From Streptomyces hygroscopicus (lineage in GTDB: Bacteria; Actinomycetota; Actinomycetes; Streptomycetales; Streptomycetaceae), in contig CP018627.1 in the NCBI GenBank assembly GCA_002021875.1, positions 2,046,001 to 2,110,000 of the forward strand: a stretch of 64,000 nucleotides of DNA, written 5' to 3'. Below the pieces are notes generated by a model. That model was given only the letters and a program-made list of their open reading frames with translations, was not told where the DNA came from and ran no database searches. This document shows positions 34,796 through 43,331 of this stretch, one piece after another. A program made the translations under genes and the position numbers. The stretch's first letter is position 1, and every line of letters starts with the position of its first letter.

Positions 34796-35821
34796 ATGCA
34801 GCCCGCAACGCTCGACGCGGCGATCCTGGAGAAGCTCATCTCCGCGGCCGTGGCCGCCCCGTCGATGCACAACACCCAGCCGTGGCGCTATCGGCTGAAC
34901 CCCGACACCGTCACGCTGGAGGTCCGGGCCGCCCCCGAGCGGGCGCTGCGGTACGCCGATCCGATGGGCCGGGCGCTGAGCGTCTCCGCCGGGGCCGCCG
35001 TGTTCAATCTGCGGGTCGCCGTGGCCCACTTCGGCTGGGACCCGGTGGTCCGGCTGCTGCCGTACCGGTCGCAGCCCGATCTGCTGGCCACGGTGCGCCT
35101 GGCCGCGACGCCCCACGACGGCGACGGGCACCATGACGACGGGCACGATGCCCCGCACGGCGATCCGCATCACGATCTGTACGACGTCATCTGGCGGCGG
35201 CACAGCAGCCGCTCCCCCTTCTCCGGGCGCCGGCTGCCGCCACGGGTGCTGTACGAACTGGCGGAGGCGGCGCGCGCACACGGGGCCACGCTGTGGCTGG
35301 CGGGCCCCGAGGAGACCTCGCGGCTGCTGCGGCTGACCGCCGAGGCGGAGCGGCGCACCTCGGAGGATCCGCGCCGGCTCGCCGAGAGCCGCGACTGGGT
35401 CCGCGACACCGGGCCGTACGGCATCCCGGCGGCCGCCCTCGGGCCACGGGACGTCACCGGGCGGCTGCCGATGCGCGACTACCTCGGCCCGGGGCCGGAC
35501 GGCCGCCGGGGCGGTGATTCGCCCGCGGCGGCGTTCGAGAGCCACCCGGCCATCGCCGTGCTGGCCACGGACCAGGACCGGCGCACCGACTGGCTGCGGG
35601 CCGGGCAGGCGCTGGAACACGTACTGCTGCTGGCGACCTCGTACACGGTCCGGGCGTCCCTGCTGCACCAGGCGCTGGAGTGGTCGGATCTGCGGTGGTC
35701 GCTGAGCGACGCCCACCGGACGCCGGGCCATGTGCAAATGCTGATCCGACTGGGTTACGGACCGGTCGGGCCGGGCACTCCGCGCAGCGAGGCGGCCGAG
35801 TCCCTGGACGGGGGCCGCTGA
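34796..35821 (+). CDS. Acg-family nitroreductase-like flavoprotein with His/Asp-rich insertion
   Basis: A 341-residue protein. SAAVAAPSMHNTQPWRYRL is the hallmark N-terminus of the Acg group of nitroreductase-like proteins, several of which belong to the mycobacterial DosR regulon. WRRHSSRSPFSGRRLPPRVL and LLATSYTVRASLLHQALEWS support the fold. Residues 106-128 contain seven His and seven Asp, an unusual metal-binding-like loop. ATG 34796 follows GCGAGGAG. Mycobacterial Acg proteins sequester FMN rather than reduce nitro compounds, so enzymatic activity is uncertain. Confidence 0.85.
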   Translation: MQPATLDAAILEKLISAAVAAPSMHNTQPWRYRLNPDTVTLEVRAAPERALRYADPMGRALSVSAGAAVFNLRVAVAHFGWDPVVRLLPYRSQPDLLATVRLAATPHDGDGHHDDGHDAPHGDPHHDLYDVIWRRHSSRSPFSGRRLPPRVLYELAEAARAHGATLWLAGPEETSRLLRLTAEAERRTSEDPRRLAESRDWVRDTGPYGIPAAALGPRDVTGRLPMRDYLGPGPDGRRGGDSPAAAFESHPAIAVLATDQDRRTDWLRAGQALEHVLLLATSYTVRASLLHQALEWSDLRWSLSDAHRTPGHVQMLIRLGYGPVGPGTPRSEAAESLDGGR

Positions 35822-35892
35822 GGCGGCATGGGCCCCCGCTGACGCGGCACGGGCCCCCGCTGACGCGGCACGGGCGCCCGCTGACGGGGCAC
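35809..35892. repeat. Four 21-bp tandem repeats across the nitroreductase stop codon
   Basis: Units of GGGCCCCCGCTGACGCGGCA type start at 35809, 35830, 35851 and 35872. The first contains the gene's own CGC-TGA and each later one repeats CGC-TGA in the same phase. Confidence 0.9.
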
Positions 35893-35904
35893 GGCCAACG
35901 CCGA

Positions 35905-36115
35905 CCGCTCCGGCAGCGGCAAGCCCACCGCCCACCGCCCCCGCAGCGGCACCACCCCGCCCAGGCACCCTCAGCGACACGGCCACCGCCTACCGCCCCC
36001 GCAGCGGCACACACACCGCCCACCGCCCACCGCAGCGGCACCACCTCGCCTACCGCCCCGCCGCAACAAGCCCGCCGCCTACACCTATCGCTCCGGCAGC
36101 GGTACGCCCCACACC
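35905..36115. repeat. Degenerate repeats derived from the histidine-kinase 3' end
   Basis: CGCTCCGGCAGCGG or CGCCCCCGCAGCGG followed by CAC/ACC-rich sequence occurs near 35905, 35935, 35992, 36022 and 36087. The last copy encodes the kinase C-terminus (VPLPER-stop). The rest lie beyond its stop. Confidence 0.75.
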
Positions 36116-37797
36116 AAGCGGGTGCCACCACCCGACGGCTCGCCGAGCTCCAGCTCGCCGCCGAGCTTCTCGGCGCGCTCGGCCATGTTCCGCAGTCCGC
36201 TGCGGTGGCCGCCCTCGGGGACGCCCACCCCGTTGTCCGTGACCATGAGGGTCAGCCGCCCGGCCGCCACGACCAGCGAGATCTCGGCGGCGTCCGCCCG
36301 TGCGTGCCGGGCGATGTTCGACATCGCCTCGGCCAGGACGGCGACCATGTCGTCCGCCACGGTGCGCGGCACATCGGTGTCGACCAGGCCCTCGGTGCGC
36401 AGTGAGGGGGTGAAGCCGAGCGCGGGCACGGCTTCCTCGATGGTCTTGGCGGTACGGACCCGCAGCCCCTGAACCGCCGGGCCCGCCTCGTGCGAGCGCA
36501 GCCCGAAGATCGTCGAACGGATGATCTTGATGGTGTCGTCCAGGTCGTCCACCACCCGCAGCAGCCGTTCGGAGCCCTCCGGGTGCTGGACGAAGCGCAG
36601 CGTGGACTGCAGCGTCATCCCGGCGGCGAAGAGCCGCTGGATGGCCAGGTCGTGCAGATCGCGGGCGATCCGGTCGCGGTCCTCCAGCAGCGCGAGCTGC
36701 TCCGCGTCGCGCCGCCGCTCGGCCAGTTTCATCGCGATGGCCGCCTGGCCCGCGAAGCCCAGCAGGGTGTCGGTCTCGATCTGGGTGAAGGCGGGGCTGT
36801 CCGCCAGGCGGGCCAGTGAGAGCACCCCGCCCACTCCGTCGCTCGTGCGCATCGGCACCGCGACGGCCGGGCCGAGCCCCTCCCAGCGCTGCGGGCCGAC
36901 GGTGATCCGCGGGTCGTTCTGGACGTCGGTGCTGGTGACCGGCTCGGAGGCGGTGAAGGCCGCCCCGCCGAAGGTGCCCCGGCGGGGCAGCACCAGACCG
37001 CGGTGGGCCTCGGCGTCGGTTCCCGCCGCGAGCGCGACCTGCAGTTCGTCGGTGCCGGGCACCGACAGCATCAGCACGCCCAGATCGGCGGAGAGGATCC
37101 GGCGGGCGTGCTCGACGATCAGCTCCAGGACCCGGGTCTCGTCCACTCCGGACAGCAGGCTGTTGGTGACGTCGGCGTTCGCCTCCAGCCAGCGCTGGCG
37201 GTGCTGGGCCTCCTCGTACAGCCGGGCGTTCTCGATGGCCACTCCGGCGGCCACGGCGAGGGTGGACAGCACCGTCTCGTCCTCGCCGTCGAACTCCTTA
37301 CCGCCGCGCTTCTCGGTGAGATAGAGGTTGCCGAAGACCTCGTCGCGCACCCGGATGGGCACCCCGAGGAAGGAACCCATCGGCGGATGGTTCGGCGGAA
37401 AGCCGTAGGAGGCCGGATGCTCCGAGAGTTCGGCCAGCCGCAGCGGCTGCGGGTGGCGGATCAGCTCCCCCAGGAGGCCGTGACCCGCCGGCAGATGCCC
37501 GATCGCCTCGATCCGCTCCTTGTCGATGCCCACCGGCAGGAATTCGGCCAGCGACTGGTCCTCGCCGATCACCCCCAGCGCGCCGTATTCGGCGTCCACG
37601 AGCACCACAGCGGCCTCGACGATCCTCCGCAGCACATGCGAAAGATCCAGCTCCCGGCCCACCGACAGGACGGCCTCCAGCAGGCTGCGCACCCGGTCCT
37701 GGGTGCCGCGCACCCCGTCGATGCGCTGCTGCAGCTCCTCCAGCAGCTCGTCCAGTCGCAGCTGGGGCAGGGACTCGGTACTCCTCGCGCTCTCCAT
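36085..37797 (-). CDS. GAF-domain sensor histidine kinase, DevS/DosT/OsdK-like
   Basis: A 570-residue kinase from ATG 37797 (GTG two codons earlier is possible). GAF-A is about residues 55-195 and contains FPPNHPPMGSFLGVPIRVRD with H137 and FGNLYL with Y159. These align with the haem ligand H149 and distal Y171 of mycobacterial DosS at identical 22-residue spacing. GAF-B is about 215-355. The dimerisation/phospho-acceptor motif RDRIARDLHDLAIQRLFAAG has H382, followed by a HATPase domain with DNGVGVPEGG. It probably senses oxygen, NO or CO and phosphorylates the regulator at 33947-34651. Confidence 0.93.
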   Translation of the reverse strand: MESARSTESLPQLRLDELLEELQQRIDGVRGTQDRVRSLLEAVLSVGRELDLSHVLRRIVEAAVVLVDAEYGALGVIGEDQSLAEFLPVGIDKERIEAIGHLPAGHGLLGELIRHPQPLRLAELSEHPASYGFPPNHPPMGSFLGVPIRVRDEVFGNLYLTEKRGGKEFDGEDETVLSTLAVAAGVAIENARLYEEAQHRQRWLEANADVTNSLLSGVDETRVLELIVEHARRILSADLGVLMLSVPGTDELQVALAAGTDAEAHRGLVLPRRGTFGGAAFTASEPVTSTDVQNDPRITVGPQRWEGLGPAVAVPMRTSDGVGGVLSLARLADSPAFTQIETDTLLGFAGQAAIAMKLAERRRDAEQLALLEDRDRIARDLHDLAIQRLFAAGMTLQSTLRFVQHPEGSERLLRVVDDLDDTIKIIRSTIFGLRSHEAGPAVQGLRVRTAKTIEEAVPALGFTPSLRTEGLVDTDVPRTVADDMVAVLAEAMSNIARHARADAAEISLVVAAGRLTLMVTDNGVGVPEGGHRSGLRNMAERAEKLGGELELGEPSGGGTRLVWGVPLPER

Positions 37798-37989
37798 ACC
37801 CACGGTGCCTCCGTCGGCCTCACCACGCTCGGCGCGGCATTCCGCACGGCCCTCACTCTCTTCACCGTAGCCGCGCCCGGCCGACAGTGAGTCGGTCGGA
37901 ACATCTTGGCGTGAGGGAGCACGTTGGCTAATGTGCGGACCTGTTCGCTCTGGAGCGTTTTCGACACCCACAGAAGGGTGGACCACCAG

Positions 37990-40900
37990 ATGCCCCTACG
38001 CCTCCGCCGTCGCCTCCTCCTCCCCCGCTTCTCCGGGCCACCCCGGCCACCCCGGATCTCCCGGACCCCCAGGCCACCCCGGATATCCCGGATCGCCGCC
38101 CTCGCCCTGGCCCTCGCGCTCGCCGCCCCCGCCTCCCCGGCGGCAGCGGCGAATCCCCCCGATCCGCCCGCGGATGTCTACAAGCTGCTGGAGGACCCCG
38201 AGGTCACCTCGGTCGGGCAGGAGCCCGCCCATGCGCGGCTGACCCCGTACGCCGACACCGCCGGCGCCCTCGACGGCGGCTCCAGGAGCCGCTGGACCGC
38301 CTCGCTCGACGGCGACTGGAAGCTCCACATGTCCGACCGCCCCGAGGAGGTGCCGAAGGACTTCTTCACCGAGGGCTACGACACCTCACGGAGCGGCTGG
38401 CGCAGTGTGAGCGTGCCGCACACCTGGCAGACGGACGGTCTCGACCATCCGGTGTTCCGGAACATCCCCACCGAGATGTATCCGGACGCTCCCCCGAAGG
38501 TCCCGCATGACGTCAACCCCACCGGCGCCTACGTCAAGACCTTCGAGCTGCCGAAGAGCTGGGAGAAGCGGCGGACGTTTCTCCGCTTCGAGGGCGTCAC
38601 CAGCGGCTATCTGCTGTGGGTGAACGGCTCCTACGCCGGCTATGACCAGGGCGGCTACACCCCCGCCGAGTTCGACATCAGCGACCGGCTGCACCCGGGC
38701 CGCAACACCGTCGCGGTGCAGGTCCACCGCTGGGGTTCGGGGGCGCATCTGGAGGACTACGACCAGTGGCGGTTCTCCGGCATCTTCCGCTCGGTCGGGC
38801 TGTACTCCACCCCGGCCACCTATCTGCGGGACATCACGGTCAAGACCGATCTGGACGCCCGGTACCGCGACGCCCGGCTGACCGCCGAGGTCGAGGTGGC
38901 CGCCAAGGGCCCGCGGCGCGCCGCGGATGAGCGCAAGGTCCTCGGCACGCTCTACGACCGCCGCGGACGCAAGGTGACAACGATGTCAGGAACGGTGGAC
39001 GGCGGCAGCGGATCCACCACCCTCACCGCGGACGTGGCCAATCCGGCCAAGTGGACCGATGAGACGCCCGACCTCTACACCCTCGTCGTCCGGCTCACCG
39101 ACGCCGACGGCACGGTCACCCACACCACGGCCCAGCCGGTGGGCTTCCGCGAGATCGAGATCAAGGACAGACAGCTCCTCGTCAACGGCAAGCGCATCCT
39201 CGTCAAGGGCGTCAACCGCTCCGAGACCGACCCCGGAACCGGCCGCCACGCCACCCGTGAGCGCACCGCCTCGGACGTCTCCCTGATGAAGCAGCTCAAC
39301 GTCAACTCCGTGCGCACCTCCCACTACCCCTCGGATCCCTACCTCTACGAACTGGCCGACACACGCGGCCTGTGGATCGACGACGAGGTGGACATCGAGA
39401 CCCATCACCACGACGCCTGCCCGGACGACTGCCTGGCCGAGCGGCCCGAGTGGCAGGCCGCGTTCATGGACCGCCTCACGGCGATGTACGAACGGGACAA
39501 GAACCATCCCAGCGTGCTGATGTGGGACACCGGGAACGAGGCCGGACTGGGCAAGGCCCACTACGCGATGGCCGACTTCCTGGACCGCGAGGACCCGGCC
39601 CGGCCGGTCTACCACCAGCCCAACAGCCCGGACGGCGACGCCCCGTTCGCCGATGTGTGGGGCCCGCGCTACCCCTCCCCCTCGGGTCTGGAGGAGAAGG
39701 CGAAGACCACCACCAAGCCCATCATCATGGGTGAGTACGCCCACGCCATGGGCAACTCGCTCGGCAACTTCCGCGAGTTCTGGGATGTCGTACGCAAGTA
39801 TCCCCAGGTCCAGGGCGGCTACATCTGGGACTGGGCGGAGCAGAACATCACCCAGCCGTTGCTGACCACCCCCGACACCTCCGGCAACGACATCCTCTCC
39901 TACGTCTCCGGAAAACCCGGTCTGGTGGCGGGCCACCGGGGCAAGGCGCTGGAGCTGTCCGGTCTTGACGACTTCGTGGAGGTCTACCGCGACCCGAAGC
40001 TGGACACGGTCTCGGACGCGCTCACCCTGGACGCCTGGGTGAAACCCGCCGACTGGACCGGCTCCTTCACGGTGATCGCCAAGGGCGACCACAGCTATGC
40101 GCTGAAGATGCGCGACAAGGACACCCTGGAGTTCTACGTCTACGGGGACGGGGACTGGCACACGGTCGCGGCCGATGTCCCCGACGGCTGGTACGGCTCA
40201 TGGCATCGCGTCTCGGGCACCTTCGACGGCCGGACGCTCCGGCTGCTCATCGACGGGAAGCAGACGGCGTCGGCCGACTGGACCGGCACCGTCGGGTCCT
40301 CCGCGCAGCCGGTGAACATCGGCCGCAACCCGGAGACCGACCAGGAGAACATCCGCACCCGGATGGCACACGGCACCGTCGACCAGGTCCGCGTCTACCA
40401 CAAGGCGCTGAGCGCGGATCAGCTCGCCGCCGACCCCAGCACGGACGCGGTGCTCGCGCTCGACTTCGACCGGCTCGACCGGAAGGGGGAGTTCCTGTCC
40501 TATGGCGCCGGGACCGGTGGGGTCGACGGGGTGGTCTCCTCCGACCGCACCGTCCAGCCCGAGGCCCGCGCCATGGCCGCGGTCCACGCCCCGGTCCGCA
40601 TCTCGGGCGACGAGGCCCGCGCGGGACGGATCGAGGTGCGCAACGAGCGGTCGTTCACCGGCACCGACGACCTCCGGCTGCGCTGGCGCATCACCGAGGG
40701 CGCCCGCACCCTGGCCCAGGGCAGCCGCACACTCGGCCTGGCCCCCGGCGAGCGGACCACCCTCCGGCTGCCGAAACCGCCCGCCAACCCCCAGGACGCC
40801 GACCGGCAGTTGACCGTGGAAGCGGTGCGGGCCGCGGACACGGCCTGGGCGAAGGCGGGAGACCGGGTGGCGGTCGAGCAGTTCGACATCGGCGGCCGGC

Positions 40901-42633
40901 AGCTCGCGGGCACGGTACCGGCGCGGGCACCGGGGAAGGTGAAGGCCACCACGTCCGGCGACCGCCTCACCGTCACCGGCGAGGGCTTCTCGTACGCCTT
41001 CGACCGGGCCAGTGGCGAGCTGGTCTCCATGAAGTCCGGCGGGCGGGAGCTGCTCGGCTCCGGCCCCGAGCTGGACGCCTGGCGCGCCCCGCTCAGCAAT
41101 GAGATCGGCTCCGAGGAGGGGCCCTGGCGCGAGGCGGGCCTGGACCGGCTGCGCACCGCGCCGGGCAAGGTCACGGTGGACGAGCGGGGCGGCGAGGTCG
41201 TCGTCACCGTGCCCTCCTCCGCCGCCGCGCCCGGCGTGAAGGACTCCTCGTTCGCCCAGACCCTGCGGTACACCGTCAGCGGCACCGGGGAGCTGCGCCT
41301 CGATCACCGCGTCGAGGCCCGCGGCGCGGCGCGCACGGTGCCCTATCTGCCCCGTATCGGGCTCTCGCTCCGGCTGCCCGACCGCTACGACCGGTTCACC
41401 TGGTACGGGCGCGGGCCGCAGGAGAACTACAACGACCGTAAGGACGGCGCACCGGTGGGGGTGTACTCCACGGACGTGGACGAGCAGTTCGCCGGTTACA
41501 CCAAGCCGCAGGACTACGGGAACCATGAGGACGTCCGCTGGGCCTCGCTGTCCGACGGCAGCGGCGGGCTTCTGGTGTCGGGGGACTTCTCGGCCGGGGT
41601 GACCCCCTACACCGGGATCGACCGCGCCGCCTATCCGTTCGCCCTCCGCAAGGACCCGGTGGGCAACACCCTGCACCTGGACCACGCGGTGAGCGGTGTG
41701 AGCGAGACGTTCCACACCGTGCTGCCCCAGTACCAGGTGCGGCCCGCCAAGGAGTACGCCTACACCCTGCGGCTGCGCCCGCTGACCGGCGCCGAGGCCC
41801 GCACCGGCACCCCGCGCGGCCCGGTGGTCTGCGCCCCCGAGGCCAAGCTCACCGCCGCCGACACCACGGTGTCGGCGGGTGAATCGACCTCGGCGGAGCT
41901 GACCGTCACCAACCCCTGCGGCACTCCGCTGCGCGACGTCACGGCGGCCTTCGGCCTGGCCGAGGGGTGGACCGCCGAGCCCGGCACCCTCGACCTCGGC
42001 GACCTCGCGGCGGGCCGGACCGCGACCGTACGGACCGAGATCACCCGCGGTGAGGGCACCCCGGACGGCCTGCGGCCCGCCGTCGCCGACGTCCGCGCGA
42101 CCTCGGCGGGTGGCGCGCGGGTGAGCGGCTCGGCGTCGGCCGACATCGACGGCACGCCTCCCCCGCCGCGCGGCGACGTGGCGGTGTCCACGCTCGACTT
42201 CCTCACCGCGGACAACGGCTGGGGCCCCGTCGAACGCGACCACAGCAACGGCGAGTCCGCCCCCGGCGACGGCAAGTCCCTGACCGTCGGCGGCACGGCC
42301 TACGAGCGCGGCCTCGGCACGCACGCCGATTCGACGGTCGAGGTCTTCCTGGGCGGCAACTGCTCGTCCTTCACGGCCGAGACGGGCGTGGACGACGAGG
42401 TGGGGGCCGACGGCAGCGTCGTCTTCGAGGTGTACGCCGACGGCGAGCGGGTGTACCGCGGTGAGACGGTGCGCGGCTCGGACGCGGCCGTACCGGTGAA
42501 GGCCGACGTCGAGGGCGCGCAGCGGCTCCGGCTGCGGGTCACCGACGGCGGCGACGGCAACGCGCATGACCACGCCGACTGGGGAGCGGCCACGGTGCGC
42601 TGCGGAACGGGAGGAACAGGAGGAACGGGATGA
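37990..42633 (+). CDS. Secreted multidomain GH2 beta-galactosidase
   Basis: A 1547-residue exported enzyme. The signal peptide is long (about 54 residues), with an internal repeat of PRPPRISR before the hydrophobic core. The GH2 sugar-binding, immunoglobulin-like and TIM-barrel domains follow. Acid/base E517 lies in TGNEAGLG and nucleophile E582 in IMGEYAHAMGN. A LamG concanavalin-like domain (about 643-830) interrupts the usual order. The beta-galactosidase small-chain domain is about 1003-1263, a NEW3 domain 1283-1390 and an NPCBM carbohydrate-binding domain 1397-1540. It should hydrolyse beta-galactosides outside the cell. Confidence 0.93.
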   Translation: MPLRLRRRLLLPRFSGPPRPPRISRTPRPPRISRIAALALALALAAPASPAAAANPPDPPADVYKLLEDPEVTSVGQEPAHARLTPYADTAGALDGGSRSRWTASLDGDWKLHMSDRPEEVPKDFFTEGYDTSRSGWRSVSVPHTWQTDGLDHPVFRNIPTEMYPDAPPKVPHDVNPTGAYVKTFELPKSWEKRRTFLRFEGVTSGYLLWVNGSYAGYDQGGYTPAEFDISDRLHPGRNTVAVQVHRWGSGAHLEDYDQWRFSGIFRSVGLYSTPATYLRDITVKTDLDARYRDARLTAEVEVAAKGPRRAADERKVLGTLYDRRGRKVTTMSGTVDGGSGSTTLTADVANPAKWTDETPDLYTLVVRLTDADGTVTHTTAQPVGFREIEIKDRQLLVNGKRILVKGVNRSETDPGTGRHATRERTASDVSLMKQLNVNSVRTSHYPSDPYLYELADTRGLWIDDEVDIETHHHDACPDDCLAERPEWQAAFMDRLTAMYERDKNHPSVLMWDTGNEAGLGKAHYAMADFLDREDPARPVYHQPNSPDGDAPFADVWGPRYPSPSGLEEKAKTTTKPIIMGEYAHAMGNSLGNFREFWDVVRKYPQVQGGYIWDWAEQNITQPLLTTPDTSGNDILSYVSGKPGLVAGHRGKALELSGLDDFVEVYRDPKLDTVSDALTLDAWVKPADWTGSFTVIAKGDHSYALKMRDKDTLEFYVYGDGDWHTVAADVPDGWYGSWHRVSGTFDGRTLRLLIDGKQTASADWTGTVGSSAQPVNIGRNPETDQENIRTRMAHGTVDQVRVYHKALSADQLAADPSTDAVLALDFDRLDRKGEFLSYGAGTGGVDGVVSSDRTVQPEARAMAAVHAPVRISGDEARAGRIEVRNERSFTGTDDLRLRWRITEGARTLAQGSRTLGLAPGERTTLRLPKPPANPQDADRQLTVEAVRAADTAWAKAGDRVAVEQFDIGGRQLAGTVPARAPGKVKATTSGDRLTVTGEGFSYAFDRASGELVSMKSGGRELLGSGPELDAWRAPLSNEIGSEEGPWREAGLDRLRTAPGKVTVDERGGEVVVTVPSSAAAPGVKDSSFAQTLRYTVSGTGELRLDHRVEARGAARTVPYLPRIGLSLRLPDRYDRFTWYGRGPQENYNDRKDGAPVGVYSTDVDEQFAGYTKPQDYGNHEDVRWASLSDGSGGLLVSGDFSAGVTPYTGIDRAAYPFALRKDPVGNTLHLDHAVSGVSETFHTVLPQYQVRPAKEYAYTLRLRPLTGAEARTGTPRGPVVCAPEAKLTAADTTVSAGESTSAELTVTNPCGTPLRDVTAAFGLAEGWTAEPGTLDLGDLAAGRTATVRTEITRGEGTPDGLRPAVADVRATSAGGARVSGSASADIDGTPPPPRGDVAVSTLDFLTADNGWGPVERDHSNGESAPGDGKSLTVGGTAYERGLGTHADSTVEVFLGGNCSSFTAETGVDDEVGADGSVVFEVYADGERVYRGETVRGSDAAVPVKADVEGAQRLRLRVTDGGDGNAHDHADWGAATVRCGTGGTGGTG
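42604..42630. repeat. Three 9-bp tandem repeats just before the beta-galactosidase stop
   Basis: GGAACGGGA, GGAACAGGA and GGAACGGGA end one base before the TGA and encode Gly-Thr-Gly repeats. Confidence 0.9.
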
Positions 42634-42649
42634 CCTGACGGCGGATGGC

Positions 42650-42682
42650 CGCGGGCCCCGGTCACGCACCCCGGGGCCCGCG
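42650..42682 (+). terminator. Strong hairpin terminator after the beta-galactosidase gene
   Basis: CGCGGGCCCCGG pairs perfectly with CCGGGGCCCGCG across a 9-nt loop. The right arm and CGTCCGTCCGG after it are then repeated once more downstream. Confidence 0.75.
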
Positions 42683-42742
42683 CCGTCCGTCCGGTCCTCG
42701 GGCCCGCGCCGTCCGTCCGGGGACCGGCCCCGCGCATTCCGT

Positions 42743-43243
42743 TCAGTCTCCGGCCCCCGCGCCTTCCGGCCCCTGGAGCAGCTCCTCGAGCCGGTCCAGG
42801 AAGACCCGCTGCTTCGTCACGATCTTGCGGCGGGCCTCGTCCGGGCCGAACCAGGCGACCCGGTCGATCTCGGGGAACTCCCGCATCCGGCCGGACCCCT
42901 TCGGCCACTCCATGGTGAACGTGCCGGGTGTGATCCGCTCCGGGTCCAGATCGCCCGCGAGCGCCCAGACGGTGACCTCCTTGCCCCCGGTCTGCGTCAC
43001 GGAGCCGAGCGGAAGCGGCTCGCCGCCGGGCGGGGGCATGCCGAGCTCCTCCTCGAACTCCCGGCGCGCGGCGGCCTCCGGAGTCTCGTCCTCGTCGTAC
43101 TCCCCCTTGGGCACCGTCCAGGCGCCCGCGTCCTTGGCGGCCCAGAACGGGCCTCCCATATGGGCGAGGAGCACCTCGATGGCCGGACCCGCCGGGCCCG
43201 CACCGCGGTACAGCAGGAGTCCGGCGCTGCGCTTAGGAGTCAC
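42743..43243 (-). CDS. Nudix hydrolase
   Basis: A 166-residue protein with a complete Nudix box from G47: GEYDEDETPEAAARREFEEE followed by LG, matching GX5EX7REUXEEXGU. The AGLLLYRGAGPAGPAIEVLL start and WTVPKGEYD resemble small Nudix enzymes acting on nucleoside or diadenosine polyphosphates, though substrate is not predictable. The start is GTG 43243. It is an isolated gene, tail-to-tail with the beta-galactosidase. Confidence 0.92.
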   Translation of the reverse strand: MTPKRSAGLLLYRGAGPAGPAIEVLLAHMGGPFWAAKDAGAWTVPKGEYDEDETPEAAARREFEEELGMPPPGGEPLPLGSVTQTGGKEVTVWALAGDLDPERITPGTFTMEWPKGSGRMREFPEIDRVAWFGPDEARRKIVTKQRVFLDRLEELLQGPEGAGAGD

Positions 43244-43294
43244 AGCGACCAGTGTGCGCCCACCCCGCCGGGGTGGTGTGCCGGGCTCGCCGGA

Positions 43295-43331
43295 TCAGCC
43301 CTTGCGGGCGCCGGGTCAGCCCTTGCGGGCG
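43295..43331. repeat. 21-bp-period duplication across the methyltransferase stop codon
   Basis: TCAGCCCTTGCGGGCG occurs at 43295-43310 and 43316-43331. On the minus strand each reads ...ARKG-stop. The right copy is the real gene end. Confidence 0.9.

Noticed and set aside
35822..36084. Short open frame encoding repeated RHGPPLT-type units as a repeat protein
   Set aside because: It is the reading of 21-bp DNA repeats beyond a stop codon and lacks its own start signals.
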